From positions 1 to 47,268 of the forward strand of contig JAFGAX010000206.1 in NCBI GenBank assembly GCA_016933415.1: a DNA stretch of 47,268 nucleotides. Direction: 5' to 3'. The notes under the pieces are model-generated. The model was not told the origin of the DNA. It saw only the letters and a list, made by a program, of their open reading frames with translations, and ran no database searches. Shown here piece by piece: positions 32,401-41,108 of the stretch. Every line of letters begins with the position of its first letter. The first letter of the stretch is position 1. The position numbers and the translations under genes are program-made. Source of the DNA: a bacterium (lineage in GTDB: Bacteria > Zhuqueibacterota > QNDG01 > DTFT01).

Positions 32401-34273
32401 CGGCACCGGACTGACGAACGGCCGGGCCGAAACGTTCATCAAGGTTCACCTGCGTTCCGCGCCCGTGGCCGTTCTGGACGCGCCGGGCCAGGCGTGCGCA
32501 GGGGAAAACGTGCTGTTCGACGCGAGCCGGTCCCTTGACGAAGACCGCGACCTGCTTCTCTTTGAATGGGATTTCGGGGACGGATCAAAGGGAGAGGGGG
32601 CGACAGCCGAACACACCTTCCGGGCCGGAGGGTTGTACCGGGTGCTGGTGACCGTGCGGGACAACAGCGGACTGCCGTGCAATGCATCCACGGCCGCGGC
32701 CGTCATACGCGTCACCGACGCGCCCGTGGCGCAGGCCGGACCGGACCAGACGGTATGCGCCAATCAATCCGTGGTGTTCGACGGATCGGCTTGCGACGGC
32801 GGCAGTCGGCCCATTCAGGGATACGAATGGGATTTCGGCGACGGCGGCCAGGGCGGGGGCGTCCATGCGGCGCACGCCTACACGCGGCCGGGGCTGTACA
32901 CCGTGCGGCTCCGCATCACGGTGCCGGCAGAAGGGAATTGCGAAAATTTTTCAGAGGACGAGATGACCGTGCGGGTTCTGCCCTCTCCGGTCGCATCCTT
33001 CGAGGCGGACAGAGTCGTCTGTCCGGGAGCGGACGTGGTGTTTGATGCGGACCCTGCGGATCCTGATTCGGCCCGGACCGGCCGGTATGAATGGGATTTC
33101 GGCGACGGCGTCACGGGTTCCGGACTCCGGATGACGCACTGCTTCGTGAATGCGGGGACCTTCACGGTCCGCCTGACTGTGACCATGGACGGGGAGGAGG
33201 GCTGCCGGACGGCCGCGGCCGAACGGACGATCATCGTGAACGAAAGACCCGAGGCCGGAATCGAAACCGGGCGTGCCGGAAGGTCCGGACCGGGCGAGGC
33301 AGTCCGTTTCACTGCTTTTCAGAGCCGGGACGGGGACGGGCTCATCCGCTCCTACGCATGGGATTTCGGAGACGGGGAAAAAGCCGAAGGGATCGAGGCT
33401 GTTCATCGCTACCGTTCGCCCGGTGTTTTCCGGGCGGTTCTGCGGGTGGAGGACGACAGCGGTTCGGAATGCGGCACGGATACCGCTTCCGTGACCGTGC
33501 GGGTGGAAAAACCCGGTGATGTGTGGACCCCGGAAGGACCGGCGGCGCTGGCCGTCGGCGAACCCGGCATCTTCTCCGTACCGGAAAGCCATGCGTCCGG
33601 AGAAACGGTCTGGACGTTCGGGGACGGGGATACGCTGACCGGCCCCCGGGTTACCAAATCCTTCCGCGCCCCGGGAACCTGGCAGGTTCAGGCAGGCGAT
33701 TCGGGATCCTGGAGCCGGTCCCTGGCGGTACGGGTCGTGTCCGCTCCGCAAGTGACCGCGCCGGAACGCATGGACGCCGACGTCCGCGTGGGGGCCGAAT
33801 TCCGCGCTTCCGTTTCAGGACGGGATCTCGTCCTGCCCGCCGTGGTCTGGGATTTCGGCGACGGCCGCACGCTGGAGTCCAATCCGGCTGTCCATGCCTA
33901 TGAGAGGCCCGGAACCTTTACGGCATCCGTGACCGTGAGGGACGCCCGCGATCCGGCTGTCCCGGCAGCGGTACGGACGATGATTGTGACCGTGCACCCC
34001 GCTCCTGAGGCCCGGATTGAAATACAGCCCGACACTTTGTATGCGGGGGGCGGCCGGGACGAAGCGTCCTTTCTGGCCGTGCCCGCCGATCCGGATGTTC
34101 CCATTGCCGCGCAATGGGATTTCGGAGACGGGCGATCCGGACGGGGCGGCCGTGTTCTGCACGCGTACACCCGTCCGGGCGCATACACGGTCCGGCTCAC
34201 GGTCCGGAACACCCGACGTCCGGCCTCCGCACCGGTGACGGTCGAAAAACAGATACGGGTGTTGCCGCGATGA
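29459..34273 (+). CDS. secreted multi-PKD-repeat protein (1604 aa)
   Basis: The N-terminus (LNRIQSLSQRTLPILLLLIPIL) is a signal peptide; GGGAGG precedes the ATG. Residues about 30-290 are a beta-rich N-terminal region. The rest is about 15 PKD domains of 80-90 residues, most carrying the WDFGDG signature. Two are degenerate (EWKSAGEAIG in the first; RWEIEPG in the sixth), one reads WDFGDS and one WTFGDG. PKD domains are Ig-like folds of surface or secreted proteins used in adhesion or carbohydrate interaction. There is no C-terminal anchor or sorting domain. The stop overlaps the next start as ATGA, so it is coupled to the LysM/FecR protein. Confidence 0.93.
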   Translation: MLNRIQSLSQRTLPILLLLIPILSDPSLPASERRTDVNFLVTAGRDASIASGDSLFRSVFFIRCPIGFESPVYVRIFDADAGGRFDQPSSGDSARYRVFGKGAIRRSIRSIHDALPDVKPLVDLEIGEDVLYDGQWRTLAVLRPEDGQEAESIREFQLIVDGAAGAGVNRYRLFVSSEDSRNTPVEGLVIASPVATVLIPASNVLVTRIPFRIPPAASGLKITVFDAEGMGECYIQTEKRLKIPVPVSGNMESRSTRVELLPEERGGNASLMFAGSHPRQDHVQCRIEDDSDETVEFFPPALHSTDNRLPSPIIDLQPLSDCESVVLDASSSSDPDGDQLFFEWKSAGEAIGAGPRIVHRFSGPGLYKVTLTVRDNSGFVADRRKLERDVRINQPPVSLPAAPSGGAPGEILVFDGSGSSDADGRITAWRWDFGDGAGASGAVARHAYAVPGHYRITLTVEDDSRSFCASDGRSVFVRINSPPAARLRVQSRAAVGEEVRADGGGSDDADGTLIRYAWDFGDGATAEGAGAGHRYTAPGVYRIRLAVTDDAGRINSTQTDSALVRINAPPEAKGSAPAVVAARQEALFDGSASRDPDGRIVAIEWDFGDGSPSASGPVVRHAYDQPGVYEAILRVRDDSGVSNDTDTLRISVRVNAPPVPDAGGDRVLNESVARFDASASSDTDDPIVLYRWDFGDGKSAEGLRQSHVYSLPGVYEVSLTVTDASGTASASQTDRIRVTVNHPPVADAGPARTVAPGEPVLLDGGFSSDPDGRIESFRWEIEPGIFREGRRVEVTFDQPGLRQPLLFVRDDAGAEDVFATEVRVNAPPVAVAAPVPAAAPGDTVVFDGSGSSDPDGRIAEAVWDFGDGTPPVSGLRSAHVYTEPGVFSAVLRIRDDSGAANGAASAVCAAAVNHAPEPDAGGDRSQCGLMVDFDGSGSRDADGDGLSLRWDFGDSTSAFGRRIRHRYPKPGLYPVRLIVDDGTGLTNGRAETFIKVHLRSAPVAVLDAPGQACAGENVLFDASRSLDEDRDLLLFEWDFGDGSKGEGATAEHTFRAGGLYRVLVTVRDNSGLPCNASTAAAVIRVTDAPVAQAGPDQTVCANQSVVFDGSACDGGSRPIQGYEWDFGDGGQGGGVHAAHAYTRPGLYTVRLRITVPAEGNCENFSEDEMTVRVLPSPVASFEADRVVCPGADVVFDADPADPDSARTGRYEWDFGDGVTGSGLRMTHCFVNAGTFTVRLTVTMDGEEGCRTAAAERTIIVNERPEAGIETGRAGRSGPGEAVRFTAFQSRDGDGLIRSYAWDFGDGEKAEGIEAVHRYRSPGVFRAVLRVEDDSGSECGTDTASVTVRVEKPGDVWTPEGPAALAVGEPGIFSVPESHASGETVWTFGDGDTLTGPRVTKSFRAPGTWQVQAGDSGSWSRSLAVRVVSAPQVTAPERMDADVRVGAEFRASVSGRDLVLPAVVWDFGDGRTLESNPAVHAYERPGTFTASVTVRDARDPAVPAAVRTMIVTVHPAPEARIEIQPDTLYAGGGRDEASFLAVPADPDVPIAAQWDFGDGRSGRGGRVLHAYTRPGAYTVRLTVRNTRRPASAPVTVEKQIRVLPR

Positions 34274-36624
34274 GCCTGCGACCGCACATCGGATTCCGGG
34301 GCGTCATCTTCCAGGCCCGTCCGGCCGAATGCCGCCGTGCGCGTGGGGCATTCACGCGTCTGATCGGGATCTGCCTGCTCGAGTTCTGCTTCGCCGCGAA
34401 CGGACCGGCCCAGTCCGGAGATGACGTGCAGGTGACGCTCGAAAGCAACGAGAGCCTGCGCTCCCTGGCCGCGAAATACCTCGGCGGCCCGAACGACTGG
34501 GAAATCATCCTTCTGGTCAACGGACTCCAATCGCCGGATCAGCTCAGGACCGGCCAGCGGCTGCGGATTCCGGTGAAACAGTTTCACCGGACCGTCGCCA
34601 GCCTGGACCGCTGCAGGTCGGCCATCGCGGCGGCCAATGCGGAGGGCGCATCCATCCTGGCCACGCAGCGAATCACGGCGGCGGCGGACCTGGAGAGCCG
34701 GGCGCTCGGCCGCAAGAAACGGGGCGAACTGGACGAAGCGCAGAAGGACGCGGATGAGGCGGCGCGGCTCGCGCGGGCCGCCCTGTCCGAGACGCGCGCC
34801 AAGCGTCACCAGTCGGTCGCAGCCGTGCTCAAGGAGAAACGGGGAACCGTACAGAAAAGGCCGCCGGATGTGCTGCGCTGGGACGACGCGGCGCTTCTGC
34901 AGGATTTGATCGAAAAAGACAGGGTCCGCACCCTGTCCCGGTCGTACGGGAACATCCAGTTCGTGGACGGCAGCAGCCTCCGCATGGACGAGAACGCCCT
35001 CATCGTCATTGAATCGTCGAAAAAGGACGTGGTGAAGAACACCAGCACGGCGGACATTCTCGTGCTGGAAGGCGATGTCTCCGCCCTGATCCGCTCCCTT
35101 TCCTCCGAAAATCCTCTCCGCGTGTCGTCGCCCGGCGTTCAGACCGGCGTCAGGTCCCGTCATTACATGGCCGGCCGGGACCGGGACTGGACTGCCCGTT
35201 TCTCGAATTTCGAAGGGGAACTGGACGTCTCCGCGGCCGGACGCACGGTGAAACTGGCCGTCAACGAGGGAACGCGCGTGAAATCCGGGGCCGTGCCGGA
35301 GAATCCGCGGAAACTGCCGGATCCTCCGGTTCCCCTCGAACCGCGGCCGGGGCGCTCCCTGTTCACGGATTCCATTGACTTTTCCTGGCGGCCGGTTGCG
35401 GGCGCGGAATCCTTCCGCGTGGAAATCGCCGCGGATCCCGCGTTCCAGTCCGTGGTGAAGACCCTGGCTGCCGCAGGCGCCGGTGTCCGATGGACCGATC
35501 CGGAAAACGGGGCCTATTTCTGGCGTGTCCGGGCCGGGGACCGCGACCGTCTTCAGGGGCCTTTCTCCGCTCCGACCGCCTTCACCGTGCGCAAGGATCA
35601 TACGCCTCCGTTTCTGGAATGGAATGCGCCCGCGTCCGACACCGCCGTTTCCGGCGAACGCCTCCGGATACGCGGAAGGACCGAGTCCGGCGCGGTCGTG
35701 ACCGTCGGGGCGGACACGCTGATGCTGTCATCCGGCGGCGCATTCGATGCGGAAGTCCGGGTTGAACCCGGAATCGGGATTCTCCGCATTGTCGCGGTCG
35801 ACTCCGCGGGAAACCGGAGCGTCATCAGCCGAGGGGTGACCGTTTCCTCGGTACCGGGACTGTTCATCCTCGATACCCAGCCGCCCGACCGCACGGCGGC
35901 GAAAAATCTCACGCTCGCGGGCCGGGTGAAACCGGGCGTCCGGCTGTGGCTGAACGGACGTGCCGTCGACGTCGGGGAGAATGTCTTCCGCCTTTCCCCG
36001 GCGCTCAGGGAAGGGGAGAATATTTTTCACTTCAGGGCCGTATCGGCGGAGGAAGGGGAACAGTCCCGGACCGTCACCGTCATTTCTGATGTCACGCCCC
36101 CGGTTCTCCGCATGCCGGAGTTGCCGGAATACACGAACCGGCCGGAATGGCGGTTCGAGGGGGATGTGTCGGAACCGTGCGTTCTGCGGCTGAACGGACG
36201 GCCCGTGCCGTTCGACTCCGTCCGTTTCGGGATGTTGGTGCGTCTCATGGACGGGCCCAATGCGTTCCTCCTGGAGGCCGTGGACCCGGCGGGAAACGCT
36301 TCCGAGCGCAGGGTTACGGTTTTTCTCGACACCCTGCCGCCGGTTGTCGTCTCGACTTCATTCTCAGCGCCGAGGACGCACGGCGGGGAGAAAATCGAAG
36401 CGGTCGTGCGGGCCGCGGACGCCGGGGCCGGGGCGTCGAGAACCGCGTCCTGTGTCGTGGAGATTCTCCCCTGCGGCGCCCGGATTCCGGTTCTGCTGAA
36501 GCGCGCCCCGGATTCGGACGAATTCCGGGCGAGCCTGGCGGTTCCGTCCGGATGCGCCGGGACGCCTGTTCTGAGAGACCTGATGGTTTCCGATTACCTG
36601 GGCAACGCGCGGCGGATTCCATGA
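34270..36624 (+). CDS. LysM - FecR - Ig-like envelope protein
   Basis: The ATG at 34270 overlaps the PKD stop; the longer track start lies inside the PKD gene. Residues 25-45 (LIGICLLEFCFAANGPAQS) are signal-like. Residues about 50-100 form a LysM domain (NESLRSLAAKYLGGPNDW, LRTGQRLRIP), probably binding peptidoglycan. Residues 105-190 are helical and charged. A FecR-type domain follows (DGSSLRMDENALIVI, LLEGD-like VLEGDVSALI, VNEGTRVKSG). A fibronectin-like segment (IDFSWRPVAGAESFRVEI) and several bacterial Ig-like domains complete it. It probably sits in the periplasm. The downstream histidine kinases may respond to the envelope state it reports; that link is inferred. Confidence 0.88.
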   Translation: MSLRPHIGFRGVIFQARPAECRRARGAFTRLIGICLLEFCFAANGPAQSGDDVQVTLESNESLRSLAAKYLGGPNDWEIILLVNGLQSPDQLRTGQRLRIPVKQFHRTVASLDRCRSAIAAANAEGASILATQRITAAADLESRALGRKKRGELDEAQKDADEAARLARAALSETRAKRHQSVAAVLKEKRGTVQKRPPDVLRWDDAALLQDLIEKDRVRTLSRSYGNIQFVDGSSLRMDENALIVIESSKKDVVKNTSTADILVLEGDVSALIRSLSSENPLRVSSPGVQTGVRSRHYMAGRDRDWTARFSNFEGELDVSAAGRTVKLAVNEGTRVKSGAVPENPRKLPDPPVPLEPRPGRSLFTDSIDFSWRPVAGAESFRVEIAADPAFQSVVKTLAAAGAGVRWTDPENGAYFWRVRAGDRDRLQGPFSAPTAFTVRKDHTPPFLEWNAPASDTAVSGERLRIRGRTESGAVVTVGADTLMLSSGGAFDAEVRVEPGIGILRIVAVDSAGNRSVISRGVTVSSVPGLFILDTQPPDRTAAKNLTLAGRVKPGVRLWLNGRAVDVGENVFRLSPALREGENIFHFRAVSAEEGEQSRTVTVISDVTPPVLRMPELPEYTNRPEWRFEGDVSEPCVLRLNGRPVPFDSVRFGMLVRLMDGPNAFLLEAVDPAGNASERRVTVFLDTLPPVVVSTSFSAPRTHGGEKIEAVVRAADAGAGASRTASCVVEILPCGARIPVLLKRAPDSDEFRASLAVPSGCAGTPVLRDLMVSDYLGNARRIP

Positions 36625-36698
36625 GCATTCCCCCTGCGCCGGAATCGTTCCGGCTCAGGCCGTGCCGCCGGTCCATCCACTCCTGAACGAAGACGACG

Positions 36699-38390
36699 AT
36701 GAAGGCATTCGAGATTCTCAATAAAAGAATCCTGTTCTTCACTTTTCTCGCCGCGTTCCTGCTGGTGTCGGTGCTGCCTGTGCTGATTTCAGGCTTCATC
36801 ATCCTGCACCGCACCGAGGAGGAGCTGAAAAGCTCGCTCAATGAGAGCAATTACCTGATCGCGCGCGCGATCGCGGTTGAAATCAGCGACTCCAATCTGC
36901 GGCCGTGGGCCGCCCTGCTCGGGGGGCTGGCTTCAACGCCGTCCTCCGGATCCGGGCTGCCGGAATCGTTCGACGTCCTGGTGGACCAGGCTTTCCGGCA
37001 GGAGGATCAGCTGGCCGTGCTTTCGGTGCAGACGGCCGGGCGGCCGGAGCCCCGTCATTACATCAACCGGTCGTTCCGCGAGGAGCTGAACCGTCAGAAT
37101 CCGGCCGAGCTGACCCGTCTGTTCTCCTTTCAGCGGACAGGAGAGACAGTGGGACGGCCGGTTCTGCTCGATTCCGGACGTTCCGTTTTTCTGCCGGTCG
37201 AAGCGGCGGACCGCACCGGGGGAAAGCCCCAGCTTGCCGTGCGCGGCGTCTTCCGGATGAATCCTTCGCTCGAAGCCTTCGACCAGGATGTCTCTCCCAT
37301 GCGGCGCCAGATCTACGTGCTGGACCGGAACGGGAACGTCCTGTTCAGGAACATTTTCGCGGAAATCAGCGCGGGAAAGCAGCTGCCGTATCCGCTTCCG
37401 CCGGCCGGAGCCCGCGCGGCCTCGGTTTTTCGGACCGTGTCTTTCGATTTCCACGGAGAGAGACACCTGGGGTACGCCTATCCCATGGCGGTCACGGGAT
37501 GGCGCGTCGTCCTGGTGTATCCCCAGGACAGGGCGTACGCCCTGGTTTCGGGAACGCGCCGGAGCATCCTGGCGACCCTCGGAACCGCCGTGCTCCTCAG
37601 CCTGGTCCTGTCCTTTCTGCTGGCCTGGTTCCACTCCAGCGTGATTGTCCACGCGAAGGAGGCGCTTCAGCGGTACGCCGACAAGCTCGAGCAGACCAAC
37701 GCCGAACTGGACGCGTTCGCCTCTTCGATTTCACACGACCTGAGCGCGCCGCTCCGGCACATCATGGGTTACGCGGACATCCTGGAGATGCGCCTCAAGC
37801 CGACCCTTGATCCCAAGGACATGGGACACCTCGAGAAGATCGCCTCCGCCGCCCGGCACCTGCACGCGCTCATTCACGATGTGCTCGTGTTCTCCAAAAT
37901 GGGGCGCTCGGAGATCCATAAAACCCGGGTCTCCCTGTCCGCGCTCGTCGACGCGACCCGCAGCCGGCTGGAGCCCGACATCCGCGGCCGAGCCGTCGCC
38001 TGGCGGACGGAAAGCGGCGCGACGCTCTGGGGCGATTCCACCATGCTGCAGCTGGTCCTGTTCAATCTGATTTCGAACGCCCTCAAATTCACCCGGGACC
38101 GCGAGCATCCCCTGATCGAGATCGGCGCCAGGCCCGGCCCCGAAGAGACGACCGTGTTCGTCTCGGACAACGGCGTCGGTTTCGACATGCGGGATCAGGA
38201 CAGGCTGTTCGGACTTTTTCAGCGTCTGCACGACCGCGACGCGTTCGAGGGGCACGGCGTCGGGCTCGCCCACGTCCGCAGGATCATCGCCAAACACGGC
38301 GGCCGCACCTGGGCCGAGAGCCGGCCCGGCCGCGGCGCCACTTTCTACTTTTCACTCCCCGTCGAAACCCGGGAACGGGTGGAGAAATGA
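36699..38390 (+). CDS. membrane sensor histidine kinase with Cache-like sensor
   Basis: A transmembrane helix at about 11-35 and another at 289-311 (LATLGTAVLLSLVLSFLLAW) flank a periplasmic Cache-like sensor of about 250 residues. The HisKA domain has SISHDLSAPLRH with His346. The ATPase domain shows NLISNALKFT (N box), SDNGVGFDM (G1), LFGLFQRLH (F box) and GHGVGLAHVRRI (G2), so it should be active. No receiver domain is fused, but the next gene, eight bases downstream, begins with one. The ribosome binding site is weak, consistent with internal operon position. Confidence 0.94.
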   Translation: MKAFEILNKRILFFTFLAAFLLVSVLPVLISGFIILHRTEEELKSSLNESNYLIARAIAVEISDSNLRPWAALLGGLASTPSSGSGLPESFDVLVDQAFRQEDQLAVLSVQTAGRPEPRHYINRSFREELNRQNPAELTRLFSFQRTGETVGRPVLLDSGRSVFLPVEAADRTGGKPQLAVRGVFRMNPSLEAFDQDVSPMRRQIYVLDRNGNVLFRNIFAEISAGKQLPYPLPPAGARAASVFRTVSFDFHGERHLGYAYPMAVTGWRVVLVYPQDRAYALVSGTRRSILATLGTAVLLSLVLSFLLAWFHSSVIVHAKEALQRYADKLEQTNAELDAFASSISHDLSAPLRHIMGYADILEMRLKPTLDPKDMGHLEKIASAARHLHALIHDVLVFSKMGRSEIHKTRVSLSALVDATRSRLEPDIRGRAVAWRTESGATLWGDSTMLQLVLFNLISNALKFTRDREHPLIEIGARPGPEETTVFVSDNGVGFDMRDQDRLFGLFQRLHDRDAFEGHGVGLAHVRRIIAKHGGRTWAESRPGRGATFYFSLPVETRERVEK

Positions 38391-38398
38391 GAAGCTGA

Positions 38399-39820
38399 AT
38401 GGAAGCCGCGCGTGAACTGAAAATCCTGTACCTCGAGGACAATCCGCTCGATGTGGAACTGACCCGGTCGCGCCTGGAGGTCGAGGGACTGCTCCACCGC
38501 ATGACCCACCTCCGGACCCGGGCGGAATTTCTCGATGCGATGCAGAAGGGCGGGTTCGATGTTTTGATGATCGACTATTCCGTCCCCGGTTTCGCCGGCC
38601 TGGAGGCGCTGGAAATCGCGCGCGCCCTTTACCCGGACGCGCCCATCCTCATCATCTCCGGCACCATCGGCGAGGAAATCGCCATCGACACCATGCGGCG
38701 GGGCGCGAACGATTATGTGCTCAAGAACCGCATCTCCCGGCTGTCCCCGGCCATCCGGCGCGTCGTGCAGGAAGCCGAGGACCGCCGTCGCCGAAAGGAG
38801 GCGGAGAAAGCCCGGCGGGAGGCGGAGGCCCGGTACCGCACCCTGTTTGAGGCTTCGCCGGAAGCCGTTTTTCTCATCGACGGTCAGGGGATCATCCGGG
38901 ACTGCAATCCGGAGGCGGAGCGGCTTCTGGGCATACCGGCCGGCCGCATCGTGGGCCGCTCCGGCTCGGCATTCGGATTTCTCGGCCGTTTCAGCGCCGG
39001 AGACGCGGCGGCGTCCGCGCGGGACGCCGGTGATGCGGGCCATCCATCGCCCTCCGAGGAACGGATCGACGCGACCGGACCCGGCCGATGGGTCGAGGTC
39101 ATTCCGGGCCGGGTGAGTGTGGACGGTGGACGGGGTTTTCAGGTGATCGTCCGCGACATCACCAGCCGGAAACTGGCGGAAGAGCGCATCCAGAACAGCC
39201 TGCGGGAAAAGGAAGTCATGCTCCGCGAGATCCATCACCGTGTCAAGAACAATCTGCAGATCATCTGCGGCCTGCTCGCGTTCAGGAGCGATGCGTCCGG
39301 GGCCGGACCGGGCGGGATGTGCCTCGACTGCCGGAACCGGATCACCACCATGGCCCTGATCCACGAGCGGCTGACCCATTCGGACGATCTCTCCCGCATT
39401 CCCTTCCGGGAATCCGCCCACAGCCTGGTCAGCGAGCGCGTGCTGAGCATGCCCCCGCCCAGGCGCGTGTCGTTCGAACTGGACATCGCGGATGCCACAT
39501 TCACCCTGCCGCAGGCCGTCCCCCTGGCGTTGATCCTCAACGAACTGGTCAACCAAAGCCTGCGGAACACCTGTGAAGCCGGCCGGAAGGGAAGTCTGCG
39601 GGTGAGCCTGACCTCGGACGGACGAAATGTCTGGGTTCTGGAAGTCAGGGACAACGGCGCCGGCCCTGCGCCGGAATCCGGCGCGGACGTGGAAACCGGC
39701 ATGCGTCTGGTCCAAATGCTCGTCGAACAGATACACGGCGAAATGACCGTGACCGCGGAGAACGGAACGGTCTGCCGGATACGGTTTCCGGCCGCGTCCG
39801 ATTTTGTGAAAGGCGCTTGA
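38399..39820 (+). CDS. receiver - PAS - HisKA_2 histidine kinase
   Basis: Residues 5-125 are a receiver domain with acidic Glu13/Asp14, phosphoacceptor Asp59 (LMIDYSVPG) and Lys109 (DYVLKN). A coiled linker (118-145) leads to a PAS domain (TLFEASPEAVFLIDGQGIIR, about 147-255). The kinase core is the HisKA_2 type: LREIHHRVKNNLQII with His280 as likely phospho site, then LALILNELVNQSL, VRDNGAGPAP and TGMRLVQMLVEQIHG. It is soluble. A simple reading is that the upstream membrane kinase phosphorylates the receiver, which then controls this second kinase. No DNA-binding output is encoded here. Confidence 0.93.
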   Translation: MEAARELKILYLEDNPLDVELTRSRLEVEGLLHRMTHLRTRAEFLDAMQKGGFDVLMIDYSVPGFAGLEALEIARALYPDAPILIISGTIGEEIAIDTMRRGANDYVLKNRISRLSPAIRRVVQEAEDRRRRKEAEKARREAEARYRTLFEASPEAVFLIDGQGIIRDCNPEAERLLGIPAGRIVGRSGSAFGFLGRFSAGDAAASARDAGDAGHPSPSEERIDATGPGRWVEVIPGRVSVDGGRGFQVIVRDITSRKLAEERIQNSLREKEVMLREIHHRVKNNLQIICGLLAFRSDASGAGPGGMCLDCRNRITTMALIHERLTHSDDLSRIPFRESAHSLVSERVLSMPPPRRVSFELDIADATFTLPQAVPLALILNELVNQSLRNTCEAGRKGSLRVSLTSDGRNVWVLEVRDNGAGPAPESGADVETGMRLVQMLVEQIHGEMTVTAENGTVCRIRFPAASDFVKGA

Positions 39821-39916
39821 ACCCGTGAACGGGTCGGAATGCGGAACCGGCGGCATCCCCCCGGGGGCGCGGCCGGCGATCTTGATTTGATCAACGAAGG
39901 GAGCCTTCAAAAAGTC

Positions 39917-40798
39917 ATGAGCGCCATGAAAAAACGCACTTCCTCGCGGACCGCCGTCCTGCTGATCCACTGCCCGGACCAGAAGGGACTTGTGCTTGCG
40001 GTGACGGATTTTGTCTTCAAGAACAACGGCAATGTCGTGTATCTCGACCAGCATGTGGACCCGGAGCGGCGGCTGTTTTTCATGCGGATCGAATGGGAGC
40101 TCGCGGATTTCGCGATCCCGGACGACAAAATCGGCGAATTTTTCGGGGTTCTGATGGCGAAGAAGTACCGCATGAAATGGCAGTTGACCTTCTCGGACGA
40201 AAAGCCCCGGATGGCCGTGTACGTGTCCCGGCTGTCGCACTGTCTGGACGACATCCTGCACCGGATGCGTTCGGGCGAGTGGAAGGCCGAACTCCCCGTG
40301 ATCATCAGCAACCACCCGGACCTGGAGCAGGTCGCCCGGAAAAACGGCGTCTCCTTCTCCTGCATTCCCGTCACGGCGGAAAACAAGCGGGAGGCGGAGA
40401 AGGCCCAACTCAGGGTGCTGCGGGCGCACCGCGTCGAATTCGTGGTGCTTGCGCGCTATATGCAGATCCTCTCTGAGGCATTCATCGCCCAGTATCCAAG
40501 CCGCATCATCAACATCCATCATTCCTTTCTGCCCGCGTTTCCCGGCGCGAAACCCTACCATTCCGCCCATGAACGCGGCGTCAAGATCATCGGCGCGACG
40601 AGCCGTTACGTCACCGGCGAGCTGGACGCGGGTCCCATCATCGAGCAGGATGTGACGCGGATCAGCCACGTGGATACGGTCGACGATCTGGTCCGGAAGG
40701 GCCGGGACCTGGAGAAACTGGTTCTGTCGCGCGCGGTCTGGCTCCACCTGCAGCGGAAAATCCTGACCTGCGGGAACCGGACGGTGATTTTCTCGTGA
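39917..40798 (+). CDS. purU: formyltetrahydrofolate deformylase
   Basis: Residues about 10-85 are an ACT domain (LLIHCPDQKGLVLAVTDFVF), and the rest is the formyltransferase-type catalytic domain. RIINIHHSFLPAFPGAKPY carries the Asn-His pair of the active site, and TGELDAGPIIEQD carries the Asp. The enzyme hydrolyses 10-formyl-THF to formate and THF, balancing one-carbon pools. The ATG at 39917 gives 294 residues, the usual PurU length; the track start at 39839 adds a poorly conserved-looking leader. A GAAGGGAG sequence lies 13 bases upstream. No functional link to the flanking kinase genes is apparent. Confidence 0.95.
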   Translation: MSAMKKRTSSRTAVLLIHCPDQKGLVLAVTDFVFKNNGNVVYLDQHVDPERRLFFMRIEWELADFAIPDDKIGEFFGVLMAKKYRMKWQLTFSDEKPRMAVYVSRLSHCLDDILHRMRSGEWKAELPVIISNHPDLEQVARKNGVSFSCIPVTAENKREAEKAQLRVLRAHRVEFVVLARYMQILSEAFIAQYPSRIINIHHSFLPAFPGAKPYHSAHERGVKIIGATSRYVTGELDAGPIIEQDVTRISHVDTVDDLVRKGRDLEKLVLSRAVWLHLQRKILTCGNRTVIFS

Positions 40799-40934
40799 CG
40801 ATTGCATTCCGATCAATCCTATGGAACAAAGAGGGAACACGGATGATCACGGAGGGGACGGATTTGCACGGATAAAAAGGATGAATGGAGTAATGCGTTG
40901 ATTTGGAGTTCAGGGACGTCTTAACGATTCCAAC

Positions 40935-40969
40935 CCGGAACACGGAACACGGAACCCGGAACGCGAAAC
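40935..40969. repeat. degenerate heptamer repeat (ACGGAAC type, five units)
   Basis: Five consecutive seven-base units read CCGGAAC, ACGGAAC, ACGGAAC, CCGGAAC and GCGAAAC. Similar units (CTCGGAA, CTCGGAA) reappear around 41036-41050. Period and GAAC ending match the TTTGAAC array downstream. Confidence 0.75.
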
Positions 40970-40978
40970 TCAACGATG

Positions 40979-41015
40979 TCCGAAAGGCCCGCTGGGAAAC
41001 GCGGGCCATTTCGGA
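40979..41015. terminator. strong hairpin downstream of purU
   Basis: TCCGAAAGGCCCGC (40979-40992) pairs with GCGGGCC-A-TTTCGGA (41001-41015), giving a 14-bp stem with one bulged A and an eight-base loop. There is no U-tract, so it may be a terminator, a processing element or part of a repeat family. Confidence 0.45.
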
Positions 41016-41069
41016 CCTACGAACTACAGATCCGGACTCGGAACTCGGAACCCGGGACTAATGAATGTC

Positions 41070-41097
41070 TTTGAACTTTGAACTTTGAACTTTGAAC
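41070..41097. repeat. TTTGAAC tandem heptamer, four perfect copies
   Basis: Four exact copies of TTTGAAC end eleven bases before the cupin ATG. The track's TTG start at 41085 lies within the array and is not credible. The same heptamer occurs as an inverted pair at 44361-44436. Confidence 0.9.
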
Positions 41098-41108
41098 TAG
41101 AGGTTCCC

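Larger units (their letters stand above)
40799..41108. other. 310-base non-coding region with repeats and hairpin
   Basis: This gap between purU and the cupin gene has no plausible coding frame. It carries a heptamer-like array of GGAAC units, a strong hairpin and a perfect TTTGAAC array that reaches almost to the cupin ribosome binding site. No clear promoter for the cupin gene was identified. Confidence 0.7.

Noticed and set aside
38345-40840. 831-residue minus-strand ORF spanning a kinase gene and purU
   Set aside because: It opposes two well-identified genes and has low-complexity shadow composition.
41085-41108. TTG start for the cupin inside the TTTGAAC array
   Set aside because: The ATG at 41109 has AGAGG upstream and gives the normal cupin N-terminus.
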